Assembly (NCBI RefSeq): GCF_900187065.1
Contig: NZ_LT906483.1
Location: 3,658,001 to 3,722,000, forward strand
Reading direction: 5' to 3'
Length of the DNA: 64,000 nt
Origin: Mycolicibacterium thermoresistibile
GTDB lineage: Bacteria > Actinomycetota > Actinomycetes > Mycobacteriales > Mycobacteriaceae
Made by a program: the position numbers and the translations under genes. Shown in pieces: positions 54,877 to 63,099 of the stretch; positions within the stretch are counted from its first letter, which is position 1, and each line of letters starts with the position of its first letter. The notes under the pieces are model-generated. The model was not told the origin of the DNA and ran no database searches. It worked only from the letters and a program-made list of their open reading frames with translations.

Positions 54877-56075
54877 GCCTGAATTCCTTTTTCTGAACGG
54901 CCCGGCCAGAATGCATATCCGTCGTCGGGGATACCGGCCCTAATCGCAATCCGCCGCAACACCACTTCTCCTGCCTGGCCGATTTTGGTCTCGCCCGCCG
55001 GCACCGCGGTCACCTTGAGCAGTGCCCGGACAGGGCTGTTATCGAGTTGAACCACAGCTAATGAGTACGGACTCGGCAAGTCGGGCACCGGGATTCGTAC
55101 TGTGGTGTGCGTATACACGGTTCCGGTGCGCGGCAGCGGCTCGAGCCGGTAGTCGCGGACTAGTCTTCCGGAGGCGTCCACCCGCAGCCGCGGCGGGAAC
55201 TGCGGTGTCGTGTCCATTTCGGTCTGTTCTTCGAAAACCGCGGCTTCCCAACGGATCTTTGGTTCGAACGCGCGGCTGTAAGCAGGCATCGAAATCGGGA
55301 TGCCAGTGCCGTCCGCGATCTCGAAGTCGGGCATCGCGCGGGGCGCGACCTCGTCGCGAGTAACGGTGACGACCTCGTTCGGTGACCGCAGCTGCGCGAC
55401 ACTCACGGCCGCCTGCTCGATCCCGATCATCATCCCGGACAGCTGTTTCTCGATCGCGGTCGCCAACGCGCGTATCACACCGGTCGCCGACGGCACCGCC
55501 TCTTCTACCGCATCCTCAGCGTCGACCCCCTTGCCGATCTGGGCCGCGGGCACACCGGCCACACCCGCGACCGCGCCGCTGAGGTTGAGCTTGGCCAGGC
55601 TGGCGCGCACACCTACCTCACGTTGCAGGCGGGGGTCCGAATATGTGTGACTAGAACCATCGTCACCCCGTGCGACCAGCGGAAGGCTACGGCTCTGCCG
55701 ACCAGTGGCGGTGATTTCAGCGCCACGCTCGCCGGTCAGCACGGCCGCTGCACCCGCCACTCGGTCGTTGTCGTCAGCAGCGATGACCAGGGTGCCCGAG
55801 GCCGCACCCACGATCTGGTCCAGCACCGCAGGAGCGCCGCCGAGTACCTCGGCGACGGGCGTCTCGTTGGGCAATCCGAGCGCAGCAAGTAGGACTGCAG
55901 CGTTGCCACCTTCGATAAGCGGGAAGTTCCGAGAGATAAACACCACTCCGCGCGCTTGCGCGTTCGGGTCGGCCGCCCTGCCCGCAGCGACTGCCATGGT
56001 GAGCGCATCCTCGTCTGGCCCCCTGACTCTCTGTCTGCCGCTGCGCCACGGCGGCAGGTAAGTGCCGACCGACAC
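54873..56075 (-). CDS. HMG-CoA-synthase-like/DUF35 OB-fold fusion protein, 400 aa
   Basis: Residues ~1-210 look like the HMG-CoA-synthase/thiolase-like domain (SVGTYLPPWRSGRQRVRGPD; DEDALTMAVAAGRAADPNAQ; AEVLGGAPAVLDQIVGAASG), without a clear catalytic Cys. Residues ~270-400 are a DUF35 OB-fold (RLVRDYRLEPLPRTGTVYTH; SPYSLAVVQLDNSPVRALLK; IGQAGEVVLRRIAIRAGIPD) without CxxC. GTG 56075 is the only start left: TAIV-like codons continue upstream for a few residues until the IS481 remnant, so the native N-terminus is probably missing 3-10 residues. Confidence 0.75.
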   Translation of the reverse strand: MSVGTYLPPWRSGRQRVRGPDEDALTMAVAAGRAADPNAQARGVVFISRNFPLIEGGNAAVLLAALGLPNETPVAEVLGGAPAVLDQIVGAASGTLVIAADDNDRVAGAAAVLTGERGAEITATGRQSRSLPLVARGDDGSSHTYSDPRLQREVGVRASLAKLNLSGAVAGVAGVPAAQIGKGVDAEDAVEEAVPSATGVIRALATAIEKQLSGMMIGIEQAAVSVAQLRSPNEVVTVTRDEVAPRAMPDFEIADGTGIPISMPAYSRAFEPKIRWEAAVFEEQTEMDTTPQFPPRLRVDASGRLVRDYRLEPLPRTGTVYTHTTVRIPVPDLPSPYSLAVVQLDNSPVRALLKVTAVPAGETKIGQAGEVVLRRIAIRAGIPDDGYAFWPGRSEKGIQA

Positions 56076-56086
56076 AATAGCGGTTC

Positions 56087-56965
56087 CAATGTTCGGTGGC
56101 CACAGCCAAGAAATGGGCCGACCGTTATCGCGACGGTGGCGAAGCAGCGATGGTAGACCGGCCCAGCCGGCCGCATCGCAGTCCGTTGCGGTTGCCGAAA
56201 CGACGTGAGCGGCGCATCGTCAACCTGCGCTTCACCCGGCGGTGGGGCCCACATCGTATCGCCGCCCATTTGCGGTTGGCGCGGTCAACGGTAGAAGCGG
56301 TGTTACGCCGCTACCGCATGCCATTGCTGCGGCACCTGGACCAGAACACCGGGTTGCCGGTACGCCGGCCCAAACCCCGCCGCTATGAGCACCCGGCTCC
56401 CGGCGACTTGGTCCATGTCGACGTCAAGAAACTGGGCCGCATCCCCGACGGGGGCGGCCATCGCAAGCTGGGTCGCCAAGCCGGCCGGCGCAACCGCTGC
56501 GGCATGGGATACACGTTCTTGCACCACGCCGTTGATGACCACTCCCGGCTGGCGTATTCCGAGGACCTCGCCGACGAACGCAAAGAAACCGCCGCGGGGT
56601 TCTGGAAACGCGCCAGCGCGTTCTTCGCCGACCATGGCATTACCGTCAAGCGGGTGTTGACCGACAATGGACCCTGTTACCGGTCAAAGAATTTCGCTGA
56701 AGCGCTCGGCCCCGACATCGCCCACAAGAGGACCCGGCCCTACCGGCCGCAGACCAACGGCAAAGTCGAGCGATTCAACCGCACCCTGACCACTGAATGG
56801 GCCTATGCGCAGACCTACCGCTCTGAGGCCGAACGCGCCGGAACCTACCAGCACTGGCTGCATCACTACAATCACCACCGACCCCACACCGGCATCGGCG
56901 GAATGACACCTATCGACCGCCTACGCGTTCACAACCTACCCGTGAAGAACAACCAGTGCCCAACT
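56087..56965 (+). mobile_element. IS481 family remnant, truncated at both ends
   Basis: Transposase sequence starts abruptly near 56087 without its N-terminal helix-turn-helix region and lacks its own stop on the right. No terminal inverted repeats or target duplication are visible. It lies between two divergent catabolic gene pairs and has replaced their promoter region. Confidence 0.75.
56096..56965 (+). pseudogene. IS481 family transposase, N-terminally truncated
   Basis: From GTG 56096 (TAKKWADRYRDGGEAAMVDR) the frame contains the DDE core: DLVHVDVKKLGRIPDGGGHR (Asp), KRVLTDNGPCYRSKNFAEAL (Asp) and RPQTNGKVERFNRTLTTEWA (Glu), to the usual family ending TPIDRLRVHNLPVKNN. About 50-60 N-terminal residues with the DNA-binding domain are missing. 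With no stop codon, the frame runs on into the dehydrogenase gene at 57008, giving a 686-codon open frame that I regard as fortuitous. Confidence 0.88.
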
Positions 56966-57007
56966 TCTATCTCGCGTCCACCCCACTGCCGAGGATCTAA
57001 GGAAGCT

Positions 57008-58156
57008 GTGAGTCAATTCGACGCGCTTTGCGCCAACGAACCCGAACTCGCCGCGTTGCGGGCGTCGGTCCGCGACTTCCTGAAAGCCGACCGTGCCGAG
57101 TTCGGTTGGCAGCCTGACGTCGATTCCTGGCTGGGTCAGTGGGACGAGGCCTTCAGTGCCCGCCTCGGCGCAGCCGGTTTTGTCGGACTGACTATTCCCA
57201 AGAAATACGGCGGAGCGGGGTTGACTCATCTACACCGCTATGTCGTTATCGAGGAACTGCTGGCTCAGGGTGCACCAGTGGCTGCGCACTGGGTTGCCGA
57301 TCGTCAAGTCGTTCCAAGCCTGCTGAGCTATGGAAGCGAAGACCAGCGCAAACGACTGCTGCCCCGCATCGCCGCCGGAACCTTCTTCTCCTCCATCGGG
57401 ATGAGCGAGCACGGGGCAGGTTCCGACCTGGCTGCCGTGCAGACCAAGGCAGTCAGCGCCGACGGCGGTTGGCTGCTCAACGGAACCAAGGTTTGGACCA
57501 GCGGTGCGCACAAGGCGCATCAAGTGGTCGTGCTCGCCCGAACCAGTCCGCCGGATCGACAGATGCGGCACTCCGGCTTCAGTCAATTTCTGGTCCCCTG
57601 CGGTACCGACGGTGTGCGGATCGAGCCAATCCTGATGATGAACGGCGACCATCACTTCAACGAGGTTTCGTTCGAGGACGTCTTCGTTCCTGAGAGCGAC
57701 GTGCTCGGGCAGATAGGTCAGGGGTGGCACCAGGTCACCGCGGAGTTGTCCTTCGAACGCAGCGGACCCGAGCGAATCCTCTCGACCGTGCCGCTGATCG
57801 TCGCGGCGATCCGGGTGCTAGGTAACACGCCAACCACCGATGACACCACTGCCGGAATCCTCGGTGACCTGCTGGCACGGCTCATCTCGCTGCGGCAATT
57901 ATCGATCTGGGTCGCACGCACACTCAATGAATCTCATGCGGCGGCGAATCAGGCCGCGTTGGTCAAGGACCTGGGCACCCAGTTCGAACAAGAGTCGACC
58001 GACGTAATCATCGACGTGCTGAACGCGGTGGAAGCGACGCCCGAGTTGGCTGCCTTGAGCGCCACCGCAATGCTGCACAAGCCGGTATTTACGCTGCGCG
58101 GTGGCACCAACGAGGTGCTTCGGGGCGTTGTCGCTCGAGGAATGGGGTTGCGTTGA
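57008..58156 (+). CDS. Acyl-CoA dehydrogenase, catalytic type, 382 aa
   Basis: GTG 57008 (VSQFDALCANEPELAALRAS) has AAGGA just upstream. Features: LTIPKKYGGAGLTHLHRYVV, SSIGMSEHGAGSDLAAVQTK, NGTKVWTSGAHKAHQVVVLA, FNEVSFEDVFVPESDVLG and FTLRGGTNEVLRGVVARGMG. It is the catalytic member of the third dehydrogenase pair; the partner-type gene overlaps its stop (TTGA). Its native promoter appears to have been displaced by the IS481 remnant, so its present expression is uncertain. Confidence 0.9.
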   Translation: MSQFDALCANEPELAALRASVRDFLKADRAEFGWQPDVDSWLGQWDEAFSARLGAAGFVGLTIPKKYGGAGLTHLHRYVVIEELLAQGAPVAAHWVADRQVVPSLLSYGSEDQRKRLLPRIAAGTFFSSIGMSEHGAGSDLAAVQTKAVSADGGWLLNGTKVWTSGAHKAHQVVVLARTSPPDRQMRHSGFSQFLVPCGTDGVRIEPILMMNGDHHFNEVSFEDVFVPESDVLGQIGQGWHQVTAELSFERSGPERILSTVPLIVAAIRVLGNTPTTDDTTAGILGDLLARLISLRQLSIWVARTLNESHAAANQAALVKDLGTQFEQESTDVIIDVLNAVEATPELAALSATAMLHKPVFTLRGGTNEVLRGVVARGMGLR

Positions 58157-59226
58157 GTGCACTTTCGGGCGGAGTATTCGCCACCGACATCGCAGGAGAC
58201 GAGTACACCGACCTGCGGCAGCTGGTCCACGAAATCGGACGCCGGTCATTTGACGCACGCGTCGGCCAACGGCGAGTGCCCGAGCAATTCGATACGAACC
58301 TGTGGCACCACCTTCAGGAGTCGGGACTGACACGTTTGACTAGCAGCGGCGATGTCGAGGCCGGACCGAACGAGCTGGCTGTCGTGCTGGCAGGCATAGC
58401 CCAGCACTCCGGTGCCATCCCGCTCGCCGAAACCGATGCCTTGGCCGGCTGGCTCGGGCAACGGGCAGATGTTGATCTGCCCGTGGGGCCGTTGACCGTC
58501 GCAGTCGCCGACGCCGAGGAGACTGCCGGTTACGTGCGTGGAATCGCACCTGACGTCCCATGGGCGCGCTCCAGCGCTGCCGTGCTACTGGTGGCCCGGA
58601 CGGCGGACCGAACGCTCGTCGGCACCGTCGACAACGCCACATCCGATCTGGCCGACGGGCATAACCTTGCCGGAGAACCACGAAGCCGGCTTACCTTCGA
58701 TATCCCGGTCGAGAAACTGGCCGCCGTAGACTCGACCCTTGGAGTCGAGCTGTGGGTGCGTGGTGCGTGGTGTCGCTGCGTGCAGACGATTGGCACCCTG
58801 GATGCCGTCGTCGCCATGTCGGTGAACCACACCGCCGAAAGAATCCAGTTCGGGCGAACACTCAGCAGGTTTCAGTCCGTGCAACACGGGTTAGCCGCGA
58901 TGGCCGGCGAGATCGAACGCGCCAGGGCCGCTGCCTCACTCGCCGTCGCAGCAGCTGCGGACAACGGATTTGAGTCTGCCCGAACAGAATTCGCTGTCAC
59001 CGCGGCCAGGGCAGCTGTCGGGCGCGCTGTCACCCCCGTAACGACCATCGCGCATCAGCTGCACGGCGCGATCGGTGTCACTACTGAACATCCGCTGTGG
59101 TCAGCCACGATGCGTGCGCGAAGCTGGGCGGGCGAATTCGGCACGACGAACGGATATGCACGCCGGCTCGGCCGCATGGCTCTTCAGGCCCACGATCCGT
59201 GGGATCTGGTGATCGGCAATATTTGA
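58153..59226 (+). CDS. Acyl-CoA dehydrogenase, partner-type (no GGT-x-E motif), 357 aa
   Basis: TTG 58153 overlaps the stop of the catalytic-type gene (TTGA). The protein retains dehydrogenase helices (LRQLVHEIGRRSFDARVGQR; HTAERIQFGRTLSRFQSVQH; AHQLHGAIGVTTEHPLWSAT) but the middle beta domain is diverged and the end reads WAGEFGTTNGYARRLGRMAL, with no GGTxEIQ. As in ChsE1-ChsE2, an alpha2-beta2 complex with one catalytic and one structural subunit is inferred. Confidence 0.87.
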   Translation: MSALSGGVFATDIAGDEYTDLRQLVHEIGRRSFDARVGQRRVPEQFDTNLWHHLQESGLTRLTSSGDVEAGPNELAVVLAGIAQHSGAIPLAETDALAGWLGQRADVDLPVGPLTVAVADAEETAGYVRGIAPDVPWARSSAAVLLVARTADRTLVGTVDNATSDLADGHNLAGEPRSRLTFDIPVEKLAAVDSTLGVELWVRGAWCRCVQTIGTLDAVVAMSVNHTAERIQFGRTLSRFQSVQHGLAAMAGEIERARAAASLAVAAAADNGFESARTEFAVTAARAAVGRAVTPVTTIAHQLHGAIGVTTEHPLWSATMRARSWAGEFGTTNGYARRLGRMALQAHDPWDLVIGNI

Positions 59227-59859
59227 GTGGCCAATGACGTTAGAAAGATGCGGCACTAAAGATTAGCGCATACCCCTGTCCCCACCCTGGAGTCGAAGCT
59301 GTTGCCCGTATTGACGGCGCGTGTCGTCGAGACGGTCCGGCGCCCCCCCCGACCAGCCACGGGAGCGGTTGTTCGACAAAGCTATGCGGTGCAAGGCCGA
59401 TGAATAGCACTTAAGCCCGCGCTTCGGCGGTAGTGGCGACCGCCTTGGTCGTCTCCGGGCGCAGTGGCATCGTGCGGCAACCTTCAGATTGCTGGCACGC
59501 TGACCGTTATGCCGCTGGAGGGCACGACGACCTACCGAGGTGTGATAACCGCCCCAGCCGGTCGTGGATTCGCCGATTACCGAGGCGGGATGGTGACCAG
59601 CGGTAATCGGTCGGAGTTGGTGCGTTGTGATAACCGCCCCAGCCGGTCGTGGATTCGCCGATTACCGAGGCGGGATGGTGACCAGCGGTAATCGGTCGGA
59701 GTTGGTGCGTTGCGGGAATGCTCAGTCCCACTTCGATTCCGGCCGGTATAGGCGCTGACGAACCGATCCGGGACCAAACGGCGTTGCCCGCCGGAAGCGT
59801 GCCTATATGCAGCGATGCAATTTCTGGCAGCACCGACTTGGACCCGCGAGGACCCAGGT
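59227..59859. other. Spacer with an 85-bp tandem repeat
   Basis: No gene recognised. Besides the repeat at 59541-59710 the segment 59227-59540 shows no hairpin or frame of note. Both flanking genes end here (convergent). Confidence 0.5.
59541..59710. repeat. 85-bp tandem repeat, two exact copies, each with an internal hairpin
   Basis: The unit beginning TGTGATAACCGCCCCAGCCG spans 59541-59625 and is repeated exactly at 59626-59710. Each copy contains GATTACCG-n18-CGGTAATC, an 8-bp perfect stem. It lies in the spacer between two convergent operons. Confidence 0.95.
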
Positions 59860-60438
59860 TCAGGCTCGAGCGTCGACCAGGGTGAGTCTGTGCCGGAACG
59901 CGAACGCCTTCGCTTCCTCGATACCAGCGGGACCGTCAACGCCTTGAAGGTCCGCACACACCGCTCCACTCGAGTGAGGTATCGCTGCGTCGGTAAGCGC
60001 GAGTGCGATGGCTGCGATTGCCTCGCAGTGATCAGGAGTTTGGGAGTTCCATCGAACCGGTAACACATGCCCACTCGGTGTTACATCACTCGGCGCGGAG
60101 TGTGACTCGGCGAGGACTCGTGCTGGGGCAATTCGGACCGCGCCCGAAACACCGGCGGTCACGGCGGATGACGTTTCGACGTTGACGCGTTGGCCCGTTA
60201 GTGGACGAGGGTCGCAGCAGCGATCTTGGAGCACGACCCGGATCGCTCCGGCGGTGTGCCGCGCGATGAATGCCATCTGGGCGGAAGTGGTGGTGTCAGC
60301 GCACCCGACAAGCACGACTCGGTGATCGTGTTGCAGGAGGATGAGTTCACCACGCGCGAGCTCGGCTGCCGCCGCAGCGATCGGCCACCACGGCATGTCG
60401 CGCGGGACAGGAATCGAATACACGGTCGTCACGTTCAT
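59860..60438 (-). CDS. RibB-like (DHBP synthase fold) protein lacking the acidic loop, 192 aa
   Basis: The C-terminal two thirds follow 3,4-dihydroxy-2-butanone-4-phosphate synthase: AQMAFIARHTAGAIRVVLQD, VETSSAVTAGVSGAVRIAPA, SDVTPSGHVLPVRWNS and EEAKAFAFRHRLTLVDA. But the essential acidic loop of RibB (DDEDRENEGD) is replaced by LILLQHDHRVVLVG. The riboflavin reaction is therefore unlikely. ATG 60438 overlaps the stop of the TetR gene (ATGA), so it is the third gene of a Rieske-TetR-RibB-like operon. A flavin or sugar-phosphate binding role is speculative. Confidence 0.75.
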   Translation of the reverse strand: MNVTTVYSIPVPRDMPWWPIAAAAAELARGELILLQHDHRVVLVGCADTTTSAQMAFIARHTAGAIRVVLQDRCCDPRPLTGQRVNVETSSAVTAGVSGAVRIAPARVLAESHSAPSDVTPSGHVLPVRWNSQTPDHCEAIAAIALALTDAAIPHSSGAVCADLQGVDGPAGIEEAKAFAFRHRLTLVDARA

Positions 60439-61220
60439 GTCTGTGTTCTTCCAGTCGCGCGGATCACTTCCGGCCGATGGGGCCATGTGGAACCAGAAGC
60501 ATGGCGGTGGGAGGCGAGGGCTTGCTGCGCCGGCGCCCGTCCCGGTTCGAGCTGCGTTCCGTCCCGACATCGTTGAGGCTCGACGCTGACGCGGGGCAAG
60601 ATTTCCTGAATCGACGTCCCCGGTCGCCCATCGTCTTCGACCAACCGCCGGATTACCTCCGAGGCGGCGGCCAGTACCACGTCCCGGGGAGCATCGAAGA
60701 CACCGTTGTGGTGGATCAACCATGACCGCTCGAGCATGGCCATGACAACGAGCCCTGTCGCCGCTTCATCAGCCGCGAGGGGAGTGGAGGAGGCCTTGGC
60801 GATTTGCTGACCGAGCGCTTGCGCCGCCCGGCGATGCGAACGAGCTACCGCGGTGCGAAACGCACCGTCTTGAGGCATGTCTTCTTCCGAGCGGATCACG
60901 AAGGCGCCATTGCGGTCGAGGTAGGTGAAGTAGCGGGACACCCACTGATCAATGATCACTGGCGACGCGGTGTCGCTGAACGTTTCGATCACTTCGAGGA
61001 CTTCGCGGTAGGTCGCGGTTCCAAGTTCGACAAACAACTCGGTTTTGTCCTTGAAGTAATAGTAGAAGTTGGCGCGCGTCACGCCGGCCAGGTCGGTGAT
61101 ATCGCGGATCGTCACCCCAGAGAACCCCTTGCGAGCGAATGCGACCCGGGCGGCGTCGAGGATCGTCAGACGGGTGCGGTCCGACTTGCGAACGCCTGGT
61201 GCGGCGGCGTCAGAGTCCAT
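60435..61220 (-). CDS. TetR family regulator, 261 aa
   Basis: ATG 61220 (MDSDAAAPGVRKSDRTRLTI) overlaps the Rieske gene by 11 bp. The helix-turn-helix reads ILDAARVAFARKGFSGVTIR, DITDLAGVTRANFYYYFKDK, and the ligand domain follows (VIIDQWVSRYFTYLDRNGAF). It is longer than usual at the C-terminus, with a ~45-residue Arg/Pro-rich extension (IQEILPRVSVEPQRCRDG...) that may be an artefact of a lost stop. It probably autoregulates the operon from the promoter upstream of 62196. Confidence 0.87.
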   Translation of the reverse strand: MDSDAAAPGVRKSDRTRLTILDAARVAFARKGFSGVTIRDITDLAGVTRANFYYYFKDKTELFVELGTATYREVLEVIETFSDTASPVIIDQWVSRYFTYLDRNGAFVIRSEEDMPQDGAFRTAVARSHRRAAQALGQQIAKASSTPLAADEAATGLVVMAMLERSWLIHHNGVFDAPRDVVLAAASEVIRRLVEDDGRPGTSIQEILPRVSVEPQRCRDGTQLEPGRAPAQQALASHRHASGSTWPHRPEVIRATGRTQT

Positions 61221-62196
61221 GCCCGGCTGGTTCGGGGTAGAAGCCCTTCGCCCACGAACGTAGAGCGTCGTAGCCGGCTGCCTCCGAGGGCGCCAGGGCC
61301 GGCCGCTCCATATAGCGCTGATGCTCCCAGATCCGAATGTCGTCCGGTAGCGCCAGTTTGGCCACAGCCAACCGTTCTGCAAAGTCGTCATTCGACTCGT
61401 CACTGATCCAGTAACCAGCGAAGATATCCGACCTCGTGTCATCAACGGGCGTTGCGCAGACGGAGATAATGCGGACTCCCTCCCTAAGGTGCTCGCCAGT
61501 GAAGGAGAAGCCGACACCCGACCAATAGATCTCGATTGTGTTAATAGTGTCGTCGCGTCGGTCGACCCCGTCCGCCCACCGCTCTCCGAATCCGACCTTG
61601 GCCGACCAAGTCACCTCGTCGCGTGTCTCGTGCAGCACCCGCGGGCTGATCGCGGTGCGGTGCACGAAACGGAAATGATGTGGGTCCACGGCATTCTCGG
61701 CAATTACCTGTGGGTGAACCTTGACACGTTCGAACCGAGTCCGGCACTCCTCGGTGAACTCGTAATAGTTCCGCGACGCGACGTGGTTACCGAGCACTGC
61801 GCGTCCATCAGGCACCTGCCACTGGGGCGCCGTTCCCGTCGCGTCGTGCCAGATGTAGATCGAGTCGTTGGCCTCGGTAACGGGATACGACCGAACTCGG
61901 CGTCCCCGGTTCGGGCGCTTCTCGTACGGGATTCGCACGTTGCGCCCCTCGCCATCCCAAACCCAGCCATGAAACGGGCACTGGATTCCGTCCTCGACCA
62001 CGCAACCGCCGTGGGCGAGATTGGCACCGAGATGCTGACAATGCGCATCCAGGACACTGACCGATCCGTCCGCCTTCCGGAAAGCCACAAGATCGCGACC
62101 GAAATAATGCAGCGGTACGACCGCACGTTCGGTGATGTCGGCGCTCCAAGCGATTTGGAACCAGCCGGTCGGCGACATGCTCGGCAGCTCGGCCAT
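61210..62196 (-). CDS. Rieske non-heme iron oxygenase, KshA-like, 328 aa
   Basis: N-terminal Rieske domain with Cys53-x-His55 and Cys73-x2-His76 (CQHLGANLAHGG; QCPFHGW), and catalytic iron site Asp171-x2-His174-x4-His179 (ENAVDPHHFRFVH). The layout matches the steroid 9-alpha-hydroxylase oxygenase KshA and related terpenoid/steroid oxygenases, though it is ~50 residues shorter. ATG 62196 has GGGAGGG upstream. Electrons could come from the ferredoxin at 27071 or a reductase outside the window. It leads the operon with TetR and RibB-like genes. Confidence 0.9.
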   Translation of the reverse strand: MAELPSMSPTGWFQIAWSADITERAVVPLHYFGRDLVAFRKADGSVSVLDAHCQHLGANLAHGGCVVEDGIQCPFHGWVWDGEGRNVRIPYEKRPNRGRRVRSYPVTEANDSIYIWHDATGTAPQWQVPDGRAVLGNHVASRNYYEFTEECRTRFERVKVHPQVIAENAVDPHHFRFVHRTAISPRVLHETRDEVTWSAKVGFGERWADGVDRRDDTINTIEIYWSGVGFSFTGEHLREGVRIISVCATPVDDTRSDIFAGYWISDESNDDFAERLAVAKLALPDDIRIWEHQRYMERPALAPSEAAGYDALRSWAKGFYPEPAGHGL

Positions 62197-63060
62197 CAAG
62201 CCCTCCCTTATTCGATGCTGTCCGGCGGAGACACACTATCTGATTTTTGACAAAATCGTCAAGACTCCTGAACAACCTATCACTGCCCTCACCGATGAGC
62301 AGGACACGCGCGCGGCGGGCGATCCGACATGCACGGGTTGACGATCGGCGACATCGCCCGGGCGACGTCTACAGTTGCGGCAGGACCGGGTACTGCGTCT
62401 GGACGGCCTCCTCCCGCGTGTGTTTCAGCATGTCGGACTACCGGTACGCCGTCGATTTTCCCAGCGTCACCCACACCTCGATGTGGTGTTGGTCCCGACC
62501 AGTCCGAGCACGACCGTCTGATTCAGTGATACCGATCCCGCAGACCTGTAGGAGTTCCTTCGGCACTTCGCTCCCCTACAGGCTCTGGCGCGCGCCGTCG
62601 CCAAGCGGGTCTCGGTATGCGGCGTGGAATTGCAGCCGAATGACCGACTGATCGCTCCGGAGTTGTGGCTTCGGCCAATCAGGACGAGTCTGTTCGATCA
62701 CTCCCGAACGAGCACAAGACATTCGGCATCGGAATTGCCGGCACCTCGGCTCCCACATGGCCCGGATCGAGTCAACAACGGTGGTTAGTCGAGTGCTTGC
62801 GCAAATGGCTCCTTTTCGCATTGACCATGACGCCGACCGGGTCGTTACCCCAGCATCGGGATCCTCAACGGGCGGATCAACGCTCCCGCGCAATCACACC
62901 AGGCAAACGGTTGAGCGACGAGACATTGCCTGGCGGGTAATGGAAAGTGCATAGCGGCACGCTATTTTGCAGTGAAGCTGCGTTCGATCATCGAAGGCAG
63001 CACCGCCCGTAAGAAAGAAACGGGCCGGTCAAGTCGACAGCCGTAAGAACCGGCCGCAAC
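62197..63060. other. Decayed spacer before the IS1380 element
   Basis: Only short frames occur. The promoter of the Rieske operon should lie within the AT-rich 62215-62270. A possible acyl-CoA ligase remnant starts at 62329. The rest (62530-63060) shows nothing recognisable. Confidence 0.45.
62329..62529 (+). pseudogene. Possible N-terminal remnant of an acyl-CoA synthetase
   Basis: ATG 62329 begins MHGLTIGDIARATSTVAAGP, which resembles the opening of AMP-dependent acyl-CoA ligases (GLTIGDIxRATAxRxP), then loses any resemblance and stops at 62527-62529. Too short to be sure. Confidence 0.35.
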
Positions 63061-63099
63061 GGGAAGTCAACTCGCCGTACCGAACAGTCCTAGCCCGGA

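Noticed and set aside
56096..58156. Transposase-dehydrogenase fusion protein of 686 aa
   Set aside because: The fusion arises because the truncated IS481 gene lacks a stop; the dehydrogenase has its own GTG and ribosome site at 57008.
60435..61517. 360-aa TetR protein
   Set aside because: The first 99 residues are the antisense-frame shadow of the Rieske gene; ATG 61220 gives a normal TetR start.
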